Below, piece after piece: positions 51,198 through 62,464 of a stretch of 64,000 nucleotides of DNA. A program made the translations under genes and the position numbers. Under the pieces are notes generated by a model that worked only from the letters and a program-made list of their open reading frames with translations, did no database searches and was not told where the DNA came from. The stretch is from contig NW_025954968.1 of NCBI RefSeq assembly GCF_022376445.1, positions 620,001 to 684,000 on the forward strand, given 5' to 3'. This stretch comes from Fomitopsis serialis (lineage: Eukaryota; Basidiomycota; Agaricomycetes; Polyporales; Fomitopsidaceae). The stretch's first letter is position 1. Every line of letters begins with the position of its first letter.

Positions 51198-53003
51198 TCA
51201 ACAGCACGCACCAAAGTCCTCGAAAGTGTACGTGTCCAGTGACGACGAGAAGGCGTCGTATGAGGGTACGTGCGCTGTCTCGTCCCATGGCATGACCGTA
51301 GCATCTATGGTGCCTGGGGCAGGGAGTGATCCTTGTGCCATTGCGTAGCCAGGTATGTTGTGCGCATGGTTCAAGTCTGGCACTGGCACGTATGGATTGA
51401 TCACATCGTTCATATGCAGCGGTCCAGGCAGGACCGCTGCGTATTCAGAGATGCTGTTCTCTCCATACGTTCCTGATGTTGCGGATGAGAATGGACTCAT
51501 CGAGTATGATGGGTATGTGGCGTCTGCGTAGGGCAAGTCTCCTTGCATGTTTGGTATCCTTTCAGAATGATACTCAGAATACCCCATATCCACATTTGGC
51601 TGAGCTTGCTGCCACGTCTGCGTTATAGAGGGTGGAGGATTTGGCATGTACGTCGGTGGAAGACTCATGAAGGGATCAAACGATGCCCTGTCCAGTCGCT
51701 CCGAGCGAGCAGGCGCTGGATGTGCATAGGGATGATGCCGCTGAAGCTGACTCTGCGACGTCCTTGTTGGGTGACGCATTGTCCGCGGATCCCGGTGAGC
51801 GATACCGGATGTGTATGGTGCCGCGGGGTACTGTAGGGGCACGAATGGCCCTGCGTTGCTCTGGGAACTAGCAGGAGTCCTTGAAGGTACCTCCTGTAGA
51901 GCACCCGCCAAGGCTGAGGTCGATCCCGATGCTGCGTACGCGCTTGGCTGCTGTTGGCTCGGTGCCGCGTACGCTGGCTCTTCATATGTGTCTGGAAGCG
52001 ATGGGTTCCATGATTCGTACGCTGCCCCTCCATATACATGGTGGCGTGCTGCGCTCGGTGGTGTATGGATAGTCGCCGCTGGACCTACAGGCGGTGCAGG
52101 AGCGACCCATTCTGCCTCGATCGAAGTAGGCCTCACATGTTGCAGTATGTGAGCTTGCCATGCTGGAAGCCGCGAGCCGGACGGCACGGGCTGTGGCGGC
52201 GTCCTAGGCCGTCTTTGACCATGCAAACTGTCTCCCGTGCTCTGCCCAGAGGAGACGGGATACGTTCCAAGAGCGCTTCCGACGCGAGGTACGCGTCGGA
52301 CGCCCGGGTACATTCTCGGGTCATTGGCTGCAAATTGGCTGTTGCTGTCAAGAGGACGAGCTTCAGCTGCGGGAAGGGAGGGTTGGGAAGCATAGCTTGA
52401 CTGGATGGCCTGCGAAGGGTCACTGGGGCCGGGAGTGGGGCCCTTCGCCGTCTTGCGTGATGTAGCTCGACGCTTTCCGGGTACTCGACCATCACCAGAT
52501 TTTGTATCGTTTTCAGGTTTATGCGACCGCTGTGACGGTGGTCCGGCAACAGATGGGTCTGCTGTAGGACGCGTGGTACGTGTTCGCCTAGGACGCGGCG
52601 CACGAGCAGGCTCCGCGTTTCCGCCGGATGTGGCGGTTTGATTGGTAGCAGTAGAACCTCGCGGACGACCACGACGTCTTGATGGCTCCGGTACGTGCTC
52701 CACGAGGTGTCCAGATGAGTCTGTGGCAAGCACTAGTTGTAGGCAGGGTGCGGCATGCGTCGAAGTGTCCTGTGGCGTAGGCAGATGTCGTGGCCCGAGG
52801 GTCGGTCGACCATATTCCGGAAACTATGGGTCGAAACAGGGCCGGGTAAGTCGTTCGTACGTCGTATATGTCATCTGTATTGCACGCACCTGAGAATCAT
52901 CTCCCAGCCCTTCCAGTCTCGCCTGCCGTTTCGGCTTTTTGTTGTTCTTGTTGTTTTTGTTGTCTTCCGACGGGTCACTATGGTCACGTCTTCTTTTCGG
53001 CAT
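51198..53003 (-). CDS. AT-hook disordered protein, possible chromatin or transcription regulator
   Basis: Two exons (53003-52890, 52823-51198) join in frame to 579 residues. Exon 1 is basic (MPKRRRDHSDPSEDNKNNKN, then NKKPKRQARLEG) and looks like a nuclear signal. An AT-hook, SRRRGRPRGST, lies near residue 85 and would bind the minor groove of AT-rich DNA. The rest is disordered, rich in Pro, Ser, Tyr and Gln (YEEPAYAAPSQQQPSAYAAS, SYSMSPFSSATSGTYG), like an activation domain. The C-terminus is acidic and aromatic (YDAFSSSLDTYTFEDFGACC), another activation-domain feature. No zinc finger, HMG or homeodomain is visible. The function is inferred only from composition and the AT-hook. Confidence 0.8.
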
Positions 53004-53811
53004 TATAGCAGTTGTCGTCTCCAGCGACAGAGAATACAAGTGATGTTCGAGAGGATCGTGGTGGGTGGGAACTGTCGAGGTCGGAACGAGGAGTGTCCCC
53101 AAGCATACGAAGGGCCAGTTGAGCCGCACAGCCCTGACGCGTCTGACTGCACTGGACGTTCTGCTGAGTGCTAGGGAGCCCGCAGAACATACGCAACTTC
53201 CTTTTTTCGACTGGCCTCCCGGCAGTACCTGGCTTCTTGCACAGGAAGTGCCGCGTACTCGTACTCCCGATGCCGGCGAGTCGCTAGTAGAACGTCAGCC
53301 CACCATTTCATTCGAAGTCTCAGATCCATGCCCATCTCAGCATATGAATTGTACATATTCTGCGATGCTATGAACGGAGCACAGGCGTGTACTAGGGCAT
53401 CCTCCTCTGGAGAGGACCGATAGTAGTCGCTTAGAAGCAGTGACCACAATATCACTTGCGACCGCTGATAGGCAAGCGCAGCAAGCCGCGACGTGTCAGA
53501 CGATCATGAAGTGTGGATGCAGTCAGTCATGCAAAATCATTGTTGTCTGCGCAGGGATATGGATATTACCGAGATATGCCATGCAAAGGGAGAGCGCACC
53601 AGCGCACGCGACAGCCCTTACCGCCACCAGATGTCTGAAGACAGATTCATAGCGACAAACGCTCATCGATATGCCAAACTGTCACGATGAACGTCGTTCC
53701 CTAGTAGCTGGTTGTTGTTATACTCAAAGAACGACCACAAGCAGATATGGCAGCAAGGGCGAGACTCGACAGACACCATACAATGCAGCAAATGTAACAT
53801 CAAACAAGAGC
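53004..53811. other. Upstream region of the AT-hook gene, no gene
   Basis: The promoter of the minus-strand AT-hook gene should lie here. A 94-codon minus frame (53171-53455) has no recognisable domain and no splice partners. Confidence 0.4.
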
Positions 53812-54370
53812 TACCGTACACCTAGCCAGTGCTGACCAAAATCAATATGCACGCTCAGACTCACTGGGGGTGAAGTTGGGGTGTAGGCTCCTATGTTCAC
53901 GCCTCCTGGGCCCTCCGACCACGAACAAGCACATCCACTGCCTCGAACTTGGTCATATACGATACAATCAGAAGTTGGGCTCAATTTGCTAGTAGAGTAA
54001 GTACTCGCCAATAATTCGCTATTATGACTTGCCAGTGGACATGTTCTTGTTCAGCTTGAGGTTGTTTCGATGTGAACGCGAGTGCTCAGCGAACTGGCAG
54101 TACTAACCAACAACGGTCACGACAACGGGGTCGACGCGATCACGTGGTATGATTGAACGCGTTCTGCACGCCGAGTTGATCAGGCCCCAGTCTCCGTTGC
54201 AGTAAGCCCAAATCTCAGCCACTGATGCTCGACTCTACTTACTGCACGGGTCAGATGCTGTGACCGTAGTCCTATGCTTAGAACTAATCGATACATCGTA
54301 GCAAGAGCAAACAAGAACGACTGGTGCTATAATCTTAGATAAAACAGTCGTGGTCGTCAATTTTGTCATG
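53812..54370 (-). CDS. Possible small secreted Cys-containing protein (weak)
   Basis: The minus strand has a chain of short readable pieces between plausible splice sites: MTKLTTTTVLSKIIAPVVLV with a short hydrophobic stretch, then CSCYDVSISSKHRTTVTASD; AYCNGDWGLINSACRTRSII; and TSKLSPTSDCIVYDQVRGSG then CACSWSEGPGGVNIG. Cys spacing and Ser/Thr content suit a small fungal secreted protein. I cannot fix the exon joins or the signal peptide cleavage, and chance is possible. Confidence 0.3.
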
Positions 54371-54477
54371 CGCGCATATCAGAGGCAAAGCATACAGTCA
54401 GGTCGCACAAGAGGTGCTACCAATGATACAATGGGAGAATGCAGCGCAGCTATAGCTTAAATAGTCTAACTTTGAAT

Positions 54478-57349
54478 CTAGACATCCGACACCGTGACGT
54501 TTGCACCCTCGTCCTTCTCAATAGTACTGACTTTGTCCGATGCGGAATCATCAGTAGGCTTGAACATACTCTCGTCATGGTAGTTGGTGCCAATTCCAAG
54601 CCCGACTGGCTTAGAGATGGTGCATATAAGCCAGAACGCGGCGAACGACACGGAAAGTCCTGCAAAGCACAGCCATCAAAAGGGCGCCATCTAGTGTGAG
54701 AGTGAATCGTGCTTACCGACGAAGAACGTTATGTGGAAAGTCCTGACCCAGCCGTTGTAAGCAGCAGGGTCATTCACGGTCATAATCAATCCTGGCATGG
54801 TAGGGAAGACACCAATCACCCAAGCGACTAGTGCGCGCCAGTGGAAGCCGTGCCAGTACCTATGAAGACTGTCTTAGCATCATCGTCCCAAGCAGGGTCC
54901 ACCAATGAACTCGTACCAGTAAATCGAGCTACTATTGCCTATATAGCAGTCCTCGAGCTTGATGACGCAGCGTCGCACGACCAGGTAGTCAGCGAGCATG
55001 ACGCCAGTGAACGGAGCCACTGCGTAACAGATTGGATTAGACTACCACACCTATCTCGGAATGCGACGTACGGAAGATTCCAAAGCCTGAGAGAACAGTG
55101 AGGAAGGTCGCGGCATTGGAGAGATACTGCCATGGGTTTGAAGCCAGACCAAGAACAGCCAGGAAGTAAGCACCCCTCCTGATGTTCATGTAGCGCCTGT
55201 TCGAAATGTGAGTACGTTCGGCGATACACGGAAGTGTCCATAACCTACGGCATGAGACCACTGCGTTAGGAAGGAGAAGAGTCAGCACTTGGGTCCTTCC
55301 GTAGGTGGAGAAGATGAAGATACTCACGCCAAATCCATTCCTGCACTGACGGAATTGAGGACGATACTGATGCCGAGCTGTGCGCATACACAACCAAGAC
55401 CTGCAAAGAAACTGCACAGGCGTCAATGTCGAGTACGTCAATGTGACGGAGAGTTTTACATTCCACAACGAGCTGCGCGAAACCTGTCAGATCACGCGTA
55501 GAAGACATCATTAAAGCCAGCGTCGCTCACCTCGTGGGGAATTGTTGCTACGCAGACGAGTACGGGTAAGCTCAAATCCACCAACTAACACTGCATAGGC
55601 GTACTAGTGATCCTGGAGCGCGCTCAACAACTGGAACGGTTCCCAGACAAGCTCGCCGATAATCTGCTGTGCGCAGGACGTCACGATGATACCAATGGTG
55701 GCGCATACAATGATTGTGCATGGTCTGTTGCAACAGACGCGTCAGAAAGAGCGTTGGAGAAACTAATCGAATATCACGCACGCAGCGACCATCTGTGAGA
55801 GTGTCGGCGCATAAGGCCGGTTGGCATAACGCGTCCAGTCGCTCTGACCGAGTGTTCCTCCGCCCCTGCTCACGTCAGTGACCGAAGCCCCGTCGGATGT
55901 AGCAAACAGCGCCTACCATGATCCTAAGATAGCGGTAATGCCGAACATCATTGCCCTGGTCGAGAGTCAGACTCCGTTCGCGATCGGTTCACATCAGTAC
56001 TGACCAGCCTATGCTACCGTTTGCCGGCGCTCCCGGTTCCTTGAACAATGGTCCAGGTCCGTGGACGTTAGACACAGCCCAAATAAGGAGGCCCAAGAGG
56101 CTATGAAGTCGTTGAGTGTTCAAGGATCTTCCATCAAGGACTGAAATGACTTACGTGCCACCGAACATGATCGACGAGACAATGAACGGCTTTTGAAGCC
56201 TCTCGGGAGGAATGCGCATGATCGTGATGAAGAAGATATAATATATGCTGAGCGTGGAGTTCAGAATCTGCTTGCGCAACGAAGAGTGAGGCAGGACTTA
56301 CATCATCCCAACGAAGTCCTTCGTGAGCAGGATTCCACCGGCCAAGGTTTGCTTCCTATTGCCCCTAAGACCTCGAAGACCGGGACAGTAGCTCAATCAC
56401 ACGTACATGTGAGCGAACCCTACGGCGAACACATGTCAGCGGGTTTCCGAGAGGGGCAATAATATTCGGTGAATTACCTGGAATGATAGCCCCGATGACC
56501 ACCTGCGTCGCTGTTCGTTAACGTACATTACAAGACCGAGCACCGTGTTGCTCACCGCCGTAGCTGGAGAAAAGGAGAGAAGATCAGCATAAAAGACTTT
56601 AGGCGCCGTGACGTCAGGATTAAGAAAACGTACCTTGACCTCCCCAATATGCTTGTAGCCCATCCCAGCTGAAAACATGATTGGCATGTATTTTGACAAA
56701 GACACGTTACACTTACAAGATAGTCCTGTGAGGCGCTGTGAGCACAAGGCGACGGCAACTACGGACGGAAGCAAGGCTTACGTGAAAGAACGGATGATGA
56801 TGGGAAAGTAGGCTCCTCTACGCAATGCACCGGGTACGGTTAACCTTATTCACCCTGAGTACAACCGGTTCCGGCTTACCTCATTCCCCAAGTGAACCTG
56901 GAGGCGACGGTGAAGCCTATGTGGTGTCTGTTGGTATACTGTGAGTTGACCTCAGAAGCGCGCCCAAGGGACTAAATATACCTCTCTCCCATCCAACCGC
57001 AGGATATGGACAAGAAGCCTGTACACAACGCGCCGATCACGAGAGCGACGATCGCTTGCTGAGCAGTCAAGCCGTAGGAGAGCATCGTGCTACCCGTGGT
57101 GTACGCTGAGATGCACAAGCCACTGATACACCAATAGATGAAGTACGACCAGATGGCATACGTCCGCCGCTCTACGGGCATAGGGATTAGATCCCTGTTG
57201 GTCCAGTGCTATTTGTGGCGTCAGTCAAGTGAATTAAAGATAAGCGAGGAACATACGTCGTTCTTGTACCCCGCATTGGCGTCGATGGGGACCTCTATGA
57301 ACTTGAGGAATCGTTCCTTCGTGCTTCCTGAACTTCTTGACTCGGCCAT
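54478..57349 (-). CDS. NCS1 family permease (uracil/allantoin type)
   Basis: A proton-coupled importer of nucleobases or allantoin in the plasma membrane. First exon 57349-57257 (MAESRSSGSTKERFLKFIEV ending YKND) joins exon 2 at 57208 (HWTNRDLIPMPVERRTYAIW). Many short exons follow, with NCS1 blocks in order: ISAYTTGSTMLSYGL, GWMGERHHIGFTVASRFTWG, MRGAYFPIIIRSFT, SWDGLQAYWGGQA, IMRIPPERLQKPFIVSSIMF, GSWGGGTLGQSDWTRYANRP, GIIVTSCAQQIIGELVWEPF, LGISIVLNSVSAGMDLA, RGAYFLAVLGLASNPWQYLS, TGVMLADYLVVRRCVI and GFHWRALVAWVIGVFPTMPG. A hydrophilic tail ends at a TAG at 54478-54480. At least two joins (near 56580-56760) need a missing base. Substrate among uracil, allantoin and thiamine-type compounds is not resolved. 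Confidence 0.88.
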
Positions 57350-58818
57350 GTCGACGACTATGTGACCTTCGAAGAGGAGGCGGAACAGCGTGCAATGCAG
57401 TGCACCGGGCACCTCTTATACACCGCAGATAGGTCTCGCTCCGAAGTGTTCGGGAAGATAAGATACAGGCGCATAAAGGCTTGTATGACCGCTATTACAG
57501 AACGCCCGGACGCTAAGACCGTTGATTTGGGGCCCAGCGGCGGTGGATACACGATACACGATATCGCGACGATAGACAGCGGTACAAGGCACGAGCCATT
57601 TGATGCCCTGGGACCTACAAGGATATATATGCGAGGCACCTTCCTGAACCCAGCTCAATGAACACGACTGCTCGCGGGTGTTTCTAAAAGCCAAGTTATC
57701 TCGCTGTGAAGCTTGCGACACTATAGATGTATGCCGTGAACTCAGGTGCCGCAGTGCACGGGAGTTAAGATAGACACGTCGGATACTAAACCGAGGCCAG
57801 ACTGTACCTTGCATTTCATAACATGCCTGATAGTGCACCAGGTCGGACGATTGCGGGAAAGGATAATAGATACACGATTTTCAGGGGCCAGGTAGGGGCC
57901 AGGGCCTCGCCAGAAAAACACGTACTGTGTGGCTGTGGTTCGAGTCAAGTTTATGACTTGTTCTGCCTCGGGTGGCGTCCAATTTGGACATGTGAGGGGT
58001 TACACATCGGATGTCCGCCGGTATCGGGTGAAGAAGTTAAACGTTGGACGGAACAGTAGACCAAGTAGTCTAACGTTCTGAGCAAAGCCAGCATTGAGTT
58101 CCTATTCATTGATAGTTCAGTCAGTTTGCTCACGCGACACCTATAAAACGAATGCAACGAACCTGACTATGGAAAGGGGAAGATATGGCATGGGAGGAGA
58201 CCCGCATCCCATCACCGGGAATGTCTTCGCATCCGCGCAAGTCTTACGCCACAAGGTCGCGATAGTCGTTCAACTGGAGACCTGCGCGACGCGTCACGGA
58301 GACTCACAGTATCGTGATACATCAGAGCTGGAATCGAGCACACTGAATGCAACGCTCTTTACGAGATGACCGGTTGCAAGCGTATGACGGGTAAGTATCG
58401 CGCACCTCAATCAGCTGCAAGCAAAACTCAAGGGTCCCGGTCAGGTCAGGAACTCCGAGTCAGGACGCCACGGTGGCAGGATATCCAAGGCTGACGCTTA
58501 TGATACTGTACTTACGGAGTACAGCCTGGCGCTCCGAGCACGCGCTTTCTCTGAAGCATCTTTTACTTTGTAGGTAGTTCCGAGCTGTGCGAGTGCCATA
58601 ATTATGCCAGCATCAGTAGATGAGTGACCGAGTTGGCGAGGATGCGACTGAGGACAAGCGCCGAAGTGCAGTATCGGACGCCTGTCGGGTCCTCGGATTA
58701 TGTAATATAACGGTGGCTGAGAGCAGCTATACAGTTCCTCCCACACTCCCTCACGCGCCTCGGTAAGTCGTGAATTCCCCAAGCACGCCGGTCTCCTCAA
58801 CGCAAGCCCCTCCTCAAG
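57350..58818. other. Divergent intergenic region between the permease and eL43 genes
   Basis: About 1.5 kb without a supported gene. Both promoters should lie here. Open frames of up to 140 codons on the minus strand have no domain and no splice support. Confidence 0.4.
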
Positions 58819-59396
58819 ATGGTGAGTACGCTACGCCGCTGGATGTGTGACGCTTGCTGACTGCTCTCTGTGCGTAGACGAAACGAACCCGCAAGGTCGG
58901 CGTGACTGGAAAGTACGGTACCGTGAGTTTTCCATAGACTCGGTGCGGAAGCAAGCAGTACGGCGGTGGACTGACGAGGACGTTTGGGACGTCTAGCGTT
59001 ACGGTGCCTCCCTGCGTAAGCAGGTGAAAAAGGTGTGCTTCTGTCTCTGAATGTTATGTCGATGTGTACTGAAGCGGAACCGTAACTCCGTAGATGGAAA
59101 TCACCCAGCACGCCCGGTACACATGCACGTTCTGCGGCAAGGTGCGTCCGCTCGCAATCGACCACAAACAGTTCTCAATGTCTTCACCCGTTTCTAGGAC
59201 TCCGTAAAGCGCCAGGCAGTTGGTATCTGGAAGTGCGGGTCGTGCAAGAAGGTGATCGCGGGTGGTGCCTGGACTGTATCGACAACAGCGGCTGCCACTG
59301 TCCGCAGGTATGTTAACCCAAGTCTACCCCTCAACGTCTCCGTCTGACTTTTTCGTTAGCACGGTCCGCCGGTTGCGCGACCTGACCGAGGCTTAG
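58819..59396 (+). CDS. RPL43: 60S ribosomal protein eL43 (L37ae)
   Basis: A zinc-binding protein of the large ribosomal subunit. Six exons: 58819-58821, 58878-58922, 58997-59032, 59094-59141, 59198-59307, 59360-59396. They give exactly 92 residues, the family length: [80 protein letters not shown], then [11 protein letters not shown]. The four zinc ligands are CTFC and CGSC. The first coding exon is only the ATG, with the intron directly after it; four other introns follow in a gene of under 600 bp, a pattern common for basidiomycete ribosomal protein genes. No breaks. Confidence 0.97.
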
Positions 59397-59665
59397 TGTC
59401 TTGTCTGTCGTTCTCGTATCTTCATGCTCTGTATTTGCCTCACGCACGTTACATATGTTCATGCACTATGAACCACTCGACTACCTTCTCCAGGACGAGG
59501 GTGCAATGCAATGTACTCTTAGAAACGCTGTGTCAGTGTGCACGCAATCTCGAGTGTGGCGCAGCCAGATGAAATCGTCAATGGAAATGTATTACACTCG
59601 TCCAATAACACAACGCGAATGCATGCTACACTGGGGTATGTCTACTACACAAGAAGTTCCGTAAC

Positions 59666-61145
59666 TTAGACACCTTCAACACTCGGTGACGGCTCTGAGC
59701 GGGGTTCTGATTGCTCGTCACCCTCTTCATCATCGTCCTCTTCATCTCCTTCGCTCTCTTCCTCGTCCTCGTCATCTTCGCTATCGCTCTCGTGGAACGT
59801 AAGTGAGATGAACTCATCGCCTAGCTGTGCATCTTCTGCAGTCACCGGATGAGGACTGGAAGTATCAGAACCAGCATCAGGCTCAACAGAAGAAGCAGAA
59901 GCAGTGGCGGAGCTCTGTCCAGCAGAGGCATCCGTGCTATTAGTATCCTTGGGGTTACCGTGGGAGGGACAATCTTGCGAGCACGGTTGGCGCGGATGAC
60001 ATGGGGTAGTTTGCAGCCCTTAGTCGTGCAGGCGCCCTTCTCCGCGAAGTCGGGGCATTCACGGACGTGTTGCTTGTCGCAGTCAAGGCCCTTCTCGCAG
60101 TAGCCGAGTACCGCAAAGTCTCGGCAGACGCCGCCACGTTGGCCGACGCGGACATGCGGGAACGGGCAGTTTGGCCGCGTGCACCGGCCGTTGTTCGCGA
60201 AGTGCACGCAGAGCGGTGTGCGTTCCGGAGTCGGGTCGTGCGAAAGTGGGCAGGTCTCAGCTGTGTTGGGGCAGTTGCCCTGCAGGAACGGCCAGCAGAT
60301 GGCGATCTTGGAGGGATCGTGCTGGTACATGCATGTCAAGCCGCGATTGCAGGCACCTAGAGAATGGAGTCGCGGGGAGCAGTTCCATGTTCGTGCATGG
60401 ATCAGGCTGACTGATCGGAGCTGAAGACGTACCTGTAGTAGTGAAACGAGGGCAGGGCTTGTTCAGGGACTTTCGCTTGTTGGATACGCGGCGATTCCTG
60501 GGGAGCCAGTAAGTTTGAACTGGCAAGAGCGTACGCACAAATGGGACTGACTGATAAGGTCTCCTCATGTTGTTGAGAGTCATGTTACGACCAGAGGAGT
60601 GCATCCGGCGCGACGTTTTAGGCTTGTATGTACGATTGGCATTGATCATGGTGCCGTTCTTGTCTCTGATGAAAGCGGCCTTGGCTGAGATGGGCCGCCC
60701 GGGTGCGCTTGTTGTCGGCTTGGCCACTATAATGCACAGTCAATCATAGCGCATTCGTTGACGATAGCGAAGGTACGAGAGCGTACAGTCTTTACGAACT
60801 AAGCTCCGCCCCGATGCCTCGAAGGCGACCCCTCCGATGACAACATCATGTTTCTGCGCGTTAGACGGTCTCTCCGCGGCTTGCGAGCGCGGCGGGGGCG
60901 CGTTTTGGGGACGAGCGGTCTTGCTGGCTGGTTTGTAGCTCGGATTGACATAGACGTTGCTCCTAGGGTGTGCTGTAGGCCGAACCGTCGGCCGCGATTG
61001 CGGATGATGTTCTCCAGTCTTGTGGCGGTTGATAACACCTGTACGGGGGTGAGTGACATGTCCGGTGAGCTCTCTCGGATGGTTCACCTGAAAGACGAGC
61101 TATTTCAAGCTTGAGGGCTGCTGCTGAGGTGGAAGGTGCGTCCAT
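59666..61145 (-). CDS. CCCH zinc-finger protein, ZC3H3-like
   Basis: Binds RNA; the ZC3H3 family acts in mRNA polyadenylation and export. Exons: 61145-61088, 61038-60787, 60726-60433, 60356-59666, about 431 residues. The N-terminal part has GGVAFEASGRSLVRKDL, a block seen in fungal and animal homologues. Then KRKSLNKPCPRFTTTGACNR opens a run of five CCCH fingers: CxxxxxxxC-CNRGLTCMYQH, ICWPFLQGNCPNTAETCPLSH, LCVHFANNGRCTRPNCPFPH, VCRDFAVLGYCEKGLDCDKQH and ECPDFAEKGACTTKGCKLPH. An acidic tail (DSEDDEDEESEGDEEDDDEE) ends it. One base is missing in the C run at 59951-59954, where the frame must pass from VTP to KDTNST. It converges on RPL43 with 269 bp between the stops. Confidence 0.88.
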
Positions 61146-62464
61146 GGTGGTCAAGAATCAAGATGGGGAAGCAGCGGGTCTGTTGAGGACGACGTAGTCT
61201 TGAGCTTAAGTCAGCGGGTTCACGACGGTACCCACGTGGCTGGTGCATGTGCAAATCCGCCAGTCCCTGCAATAGGCAACTGCTGTGTTTCCGAATCGAG
61301 TTGTGCTCATTACGTAGTAACTCACTTACTCTGGCTCTTCGTTACCGCAATATCTGTCGCTTTGACTGAGGCCATGCAGAATCCAATTCTTTTTGATATA
61401 TTCTACTGGGCAAGTGAACTGTCTCCTGAACACACAGCGGCCAGCGCTCTGTGCAACCTGACGCTTGAAGTACTGCCAGTGGCAGGAGTCGACTGGCACA
61501 GTCGTTCGTTCCCCAACAGTGTGCCGGAGACTTGCAGTGGTGTCGTGGTCAATTCTCGCATTCCAGATTGTTCGCAGCGCTTCAGGATCGTGTTTGAGGC
61601 TCTGCTGCATCTATCGCCGAATTACGGCGGATCAGATGCAGAGTCGATGTTCAAACGTTCAACATTCAACGATTGCTGTACTGCATGCTAGTAGTCACAG
61701 CAGTCCGATGTGCTTACACGCTCTGGGAATTGGCTAGGGCACGGTATGTAGTCGCATCTTCCGTGGTACGATGACTGAACAACGCGCCTCGAACAGGCCG
61801 TCGTTCAACGTAGCATTTGACACGCGACTTAGAAATCATATTGCAGTCGAATGCCAGGACAGTACATAGTAAGTTTGAAATGACGACGTCAGATTGCGTG
61901 GTCCCGGACACTGATTAGGATAGCGTAGCGCCTGGCTGTCACGGTGAAGACTGGATAGAATGAATCACACCTCACGCATCTATCTAAAGGCTGCAAGGCG
62001 CGAATGGGATCAAACACAGGTGAGCTCGTATTGATTGCGCATGCGCACTGTGTATTGCAATACGAAACCTCGCATTAACCATCACACCCGACGCATCGCT
62101 CTAGCGGCGGTGCCATAGGTAATCAACAGTCGTGCGATGCGAAAGGCGACTGTTTTATGTCTGCGTCGCCAGACGTGTCGTTGTGGGAGGCTGGGACCTC
62201 CGCACCGCTTCAACGATGGCACCACCCGATAGTGTCACGTCGCCAGAGAGCTGTCATGGGTCGAGTCATTGGTCACCGTACGACGTTTTCCAACGCTGCA
62301 GTCTACAACAATAATAACGCTTGCGATTACAGCCACATCATGGCTATTCATAGAGCTTTATATACATACGAACCTCGTAGACGGAATGTCGTCGGCTTGC
62401 TTGGGAACTCCTGACGCGGCCCTACACCATTGGTGATATTCGTCGGATAACTCAATCCAGTGAA
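61146..62464. other. Upstream region of the ZC3H3-like gene, no gene
   Basis: A 163-codon plus frame (61200-61691) has no recognisable domain. A motif of repeated GTTCAA units lies near 61650. Nothing else supported. Confidence 0.4.
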
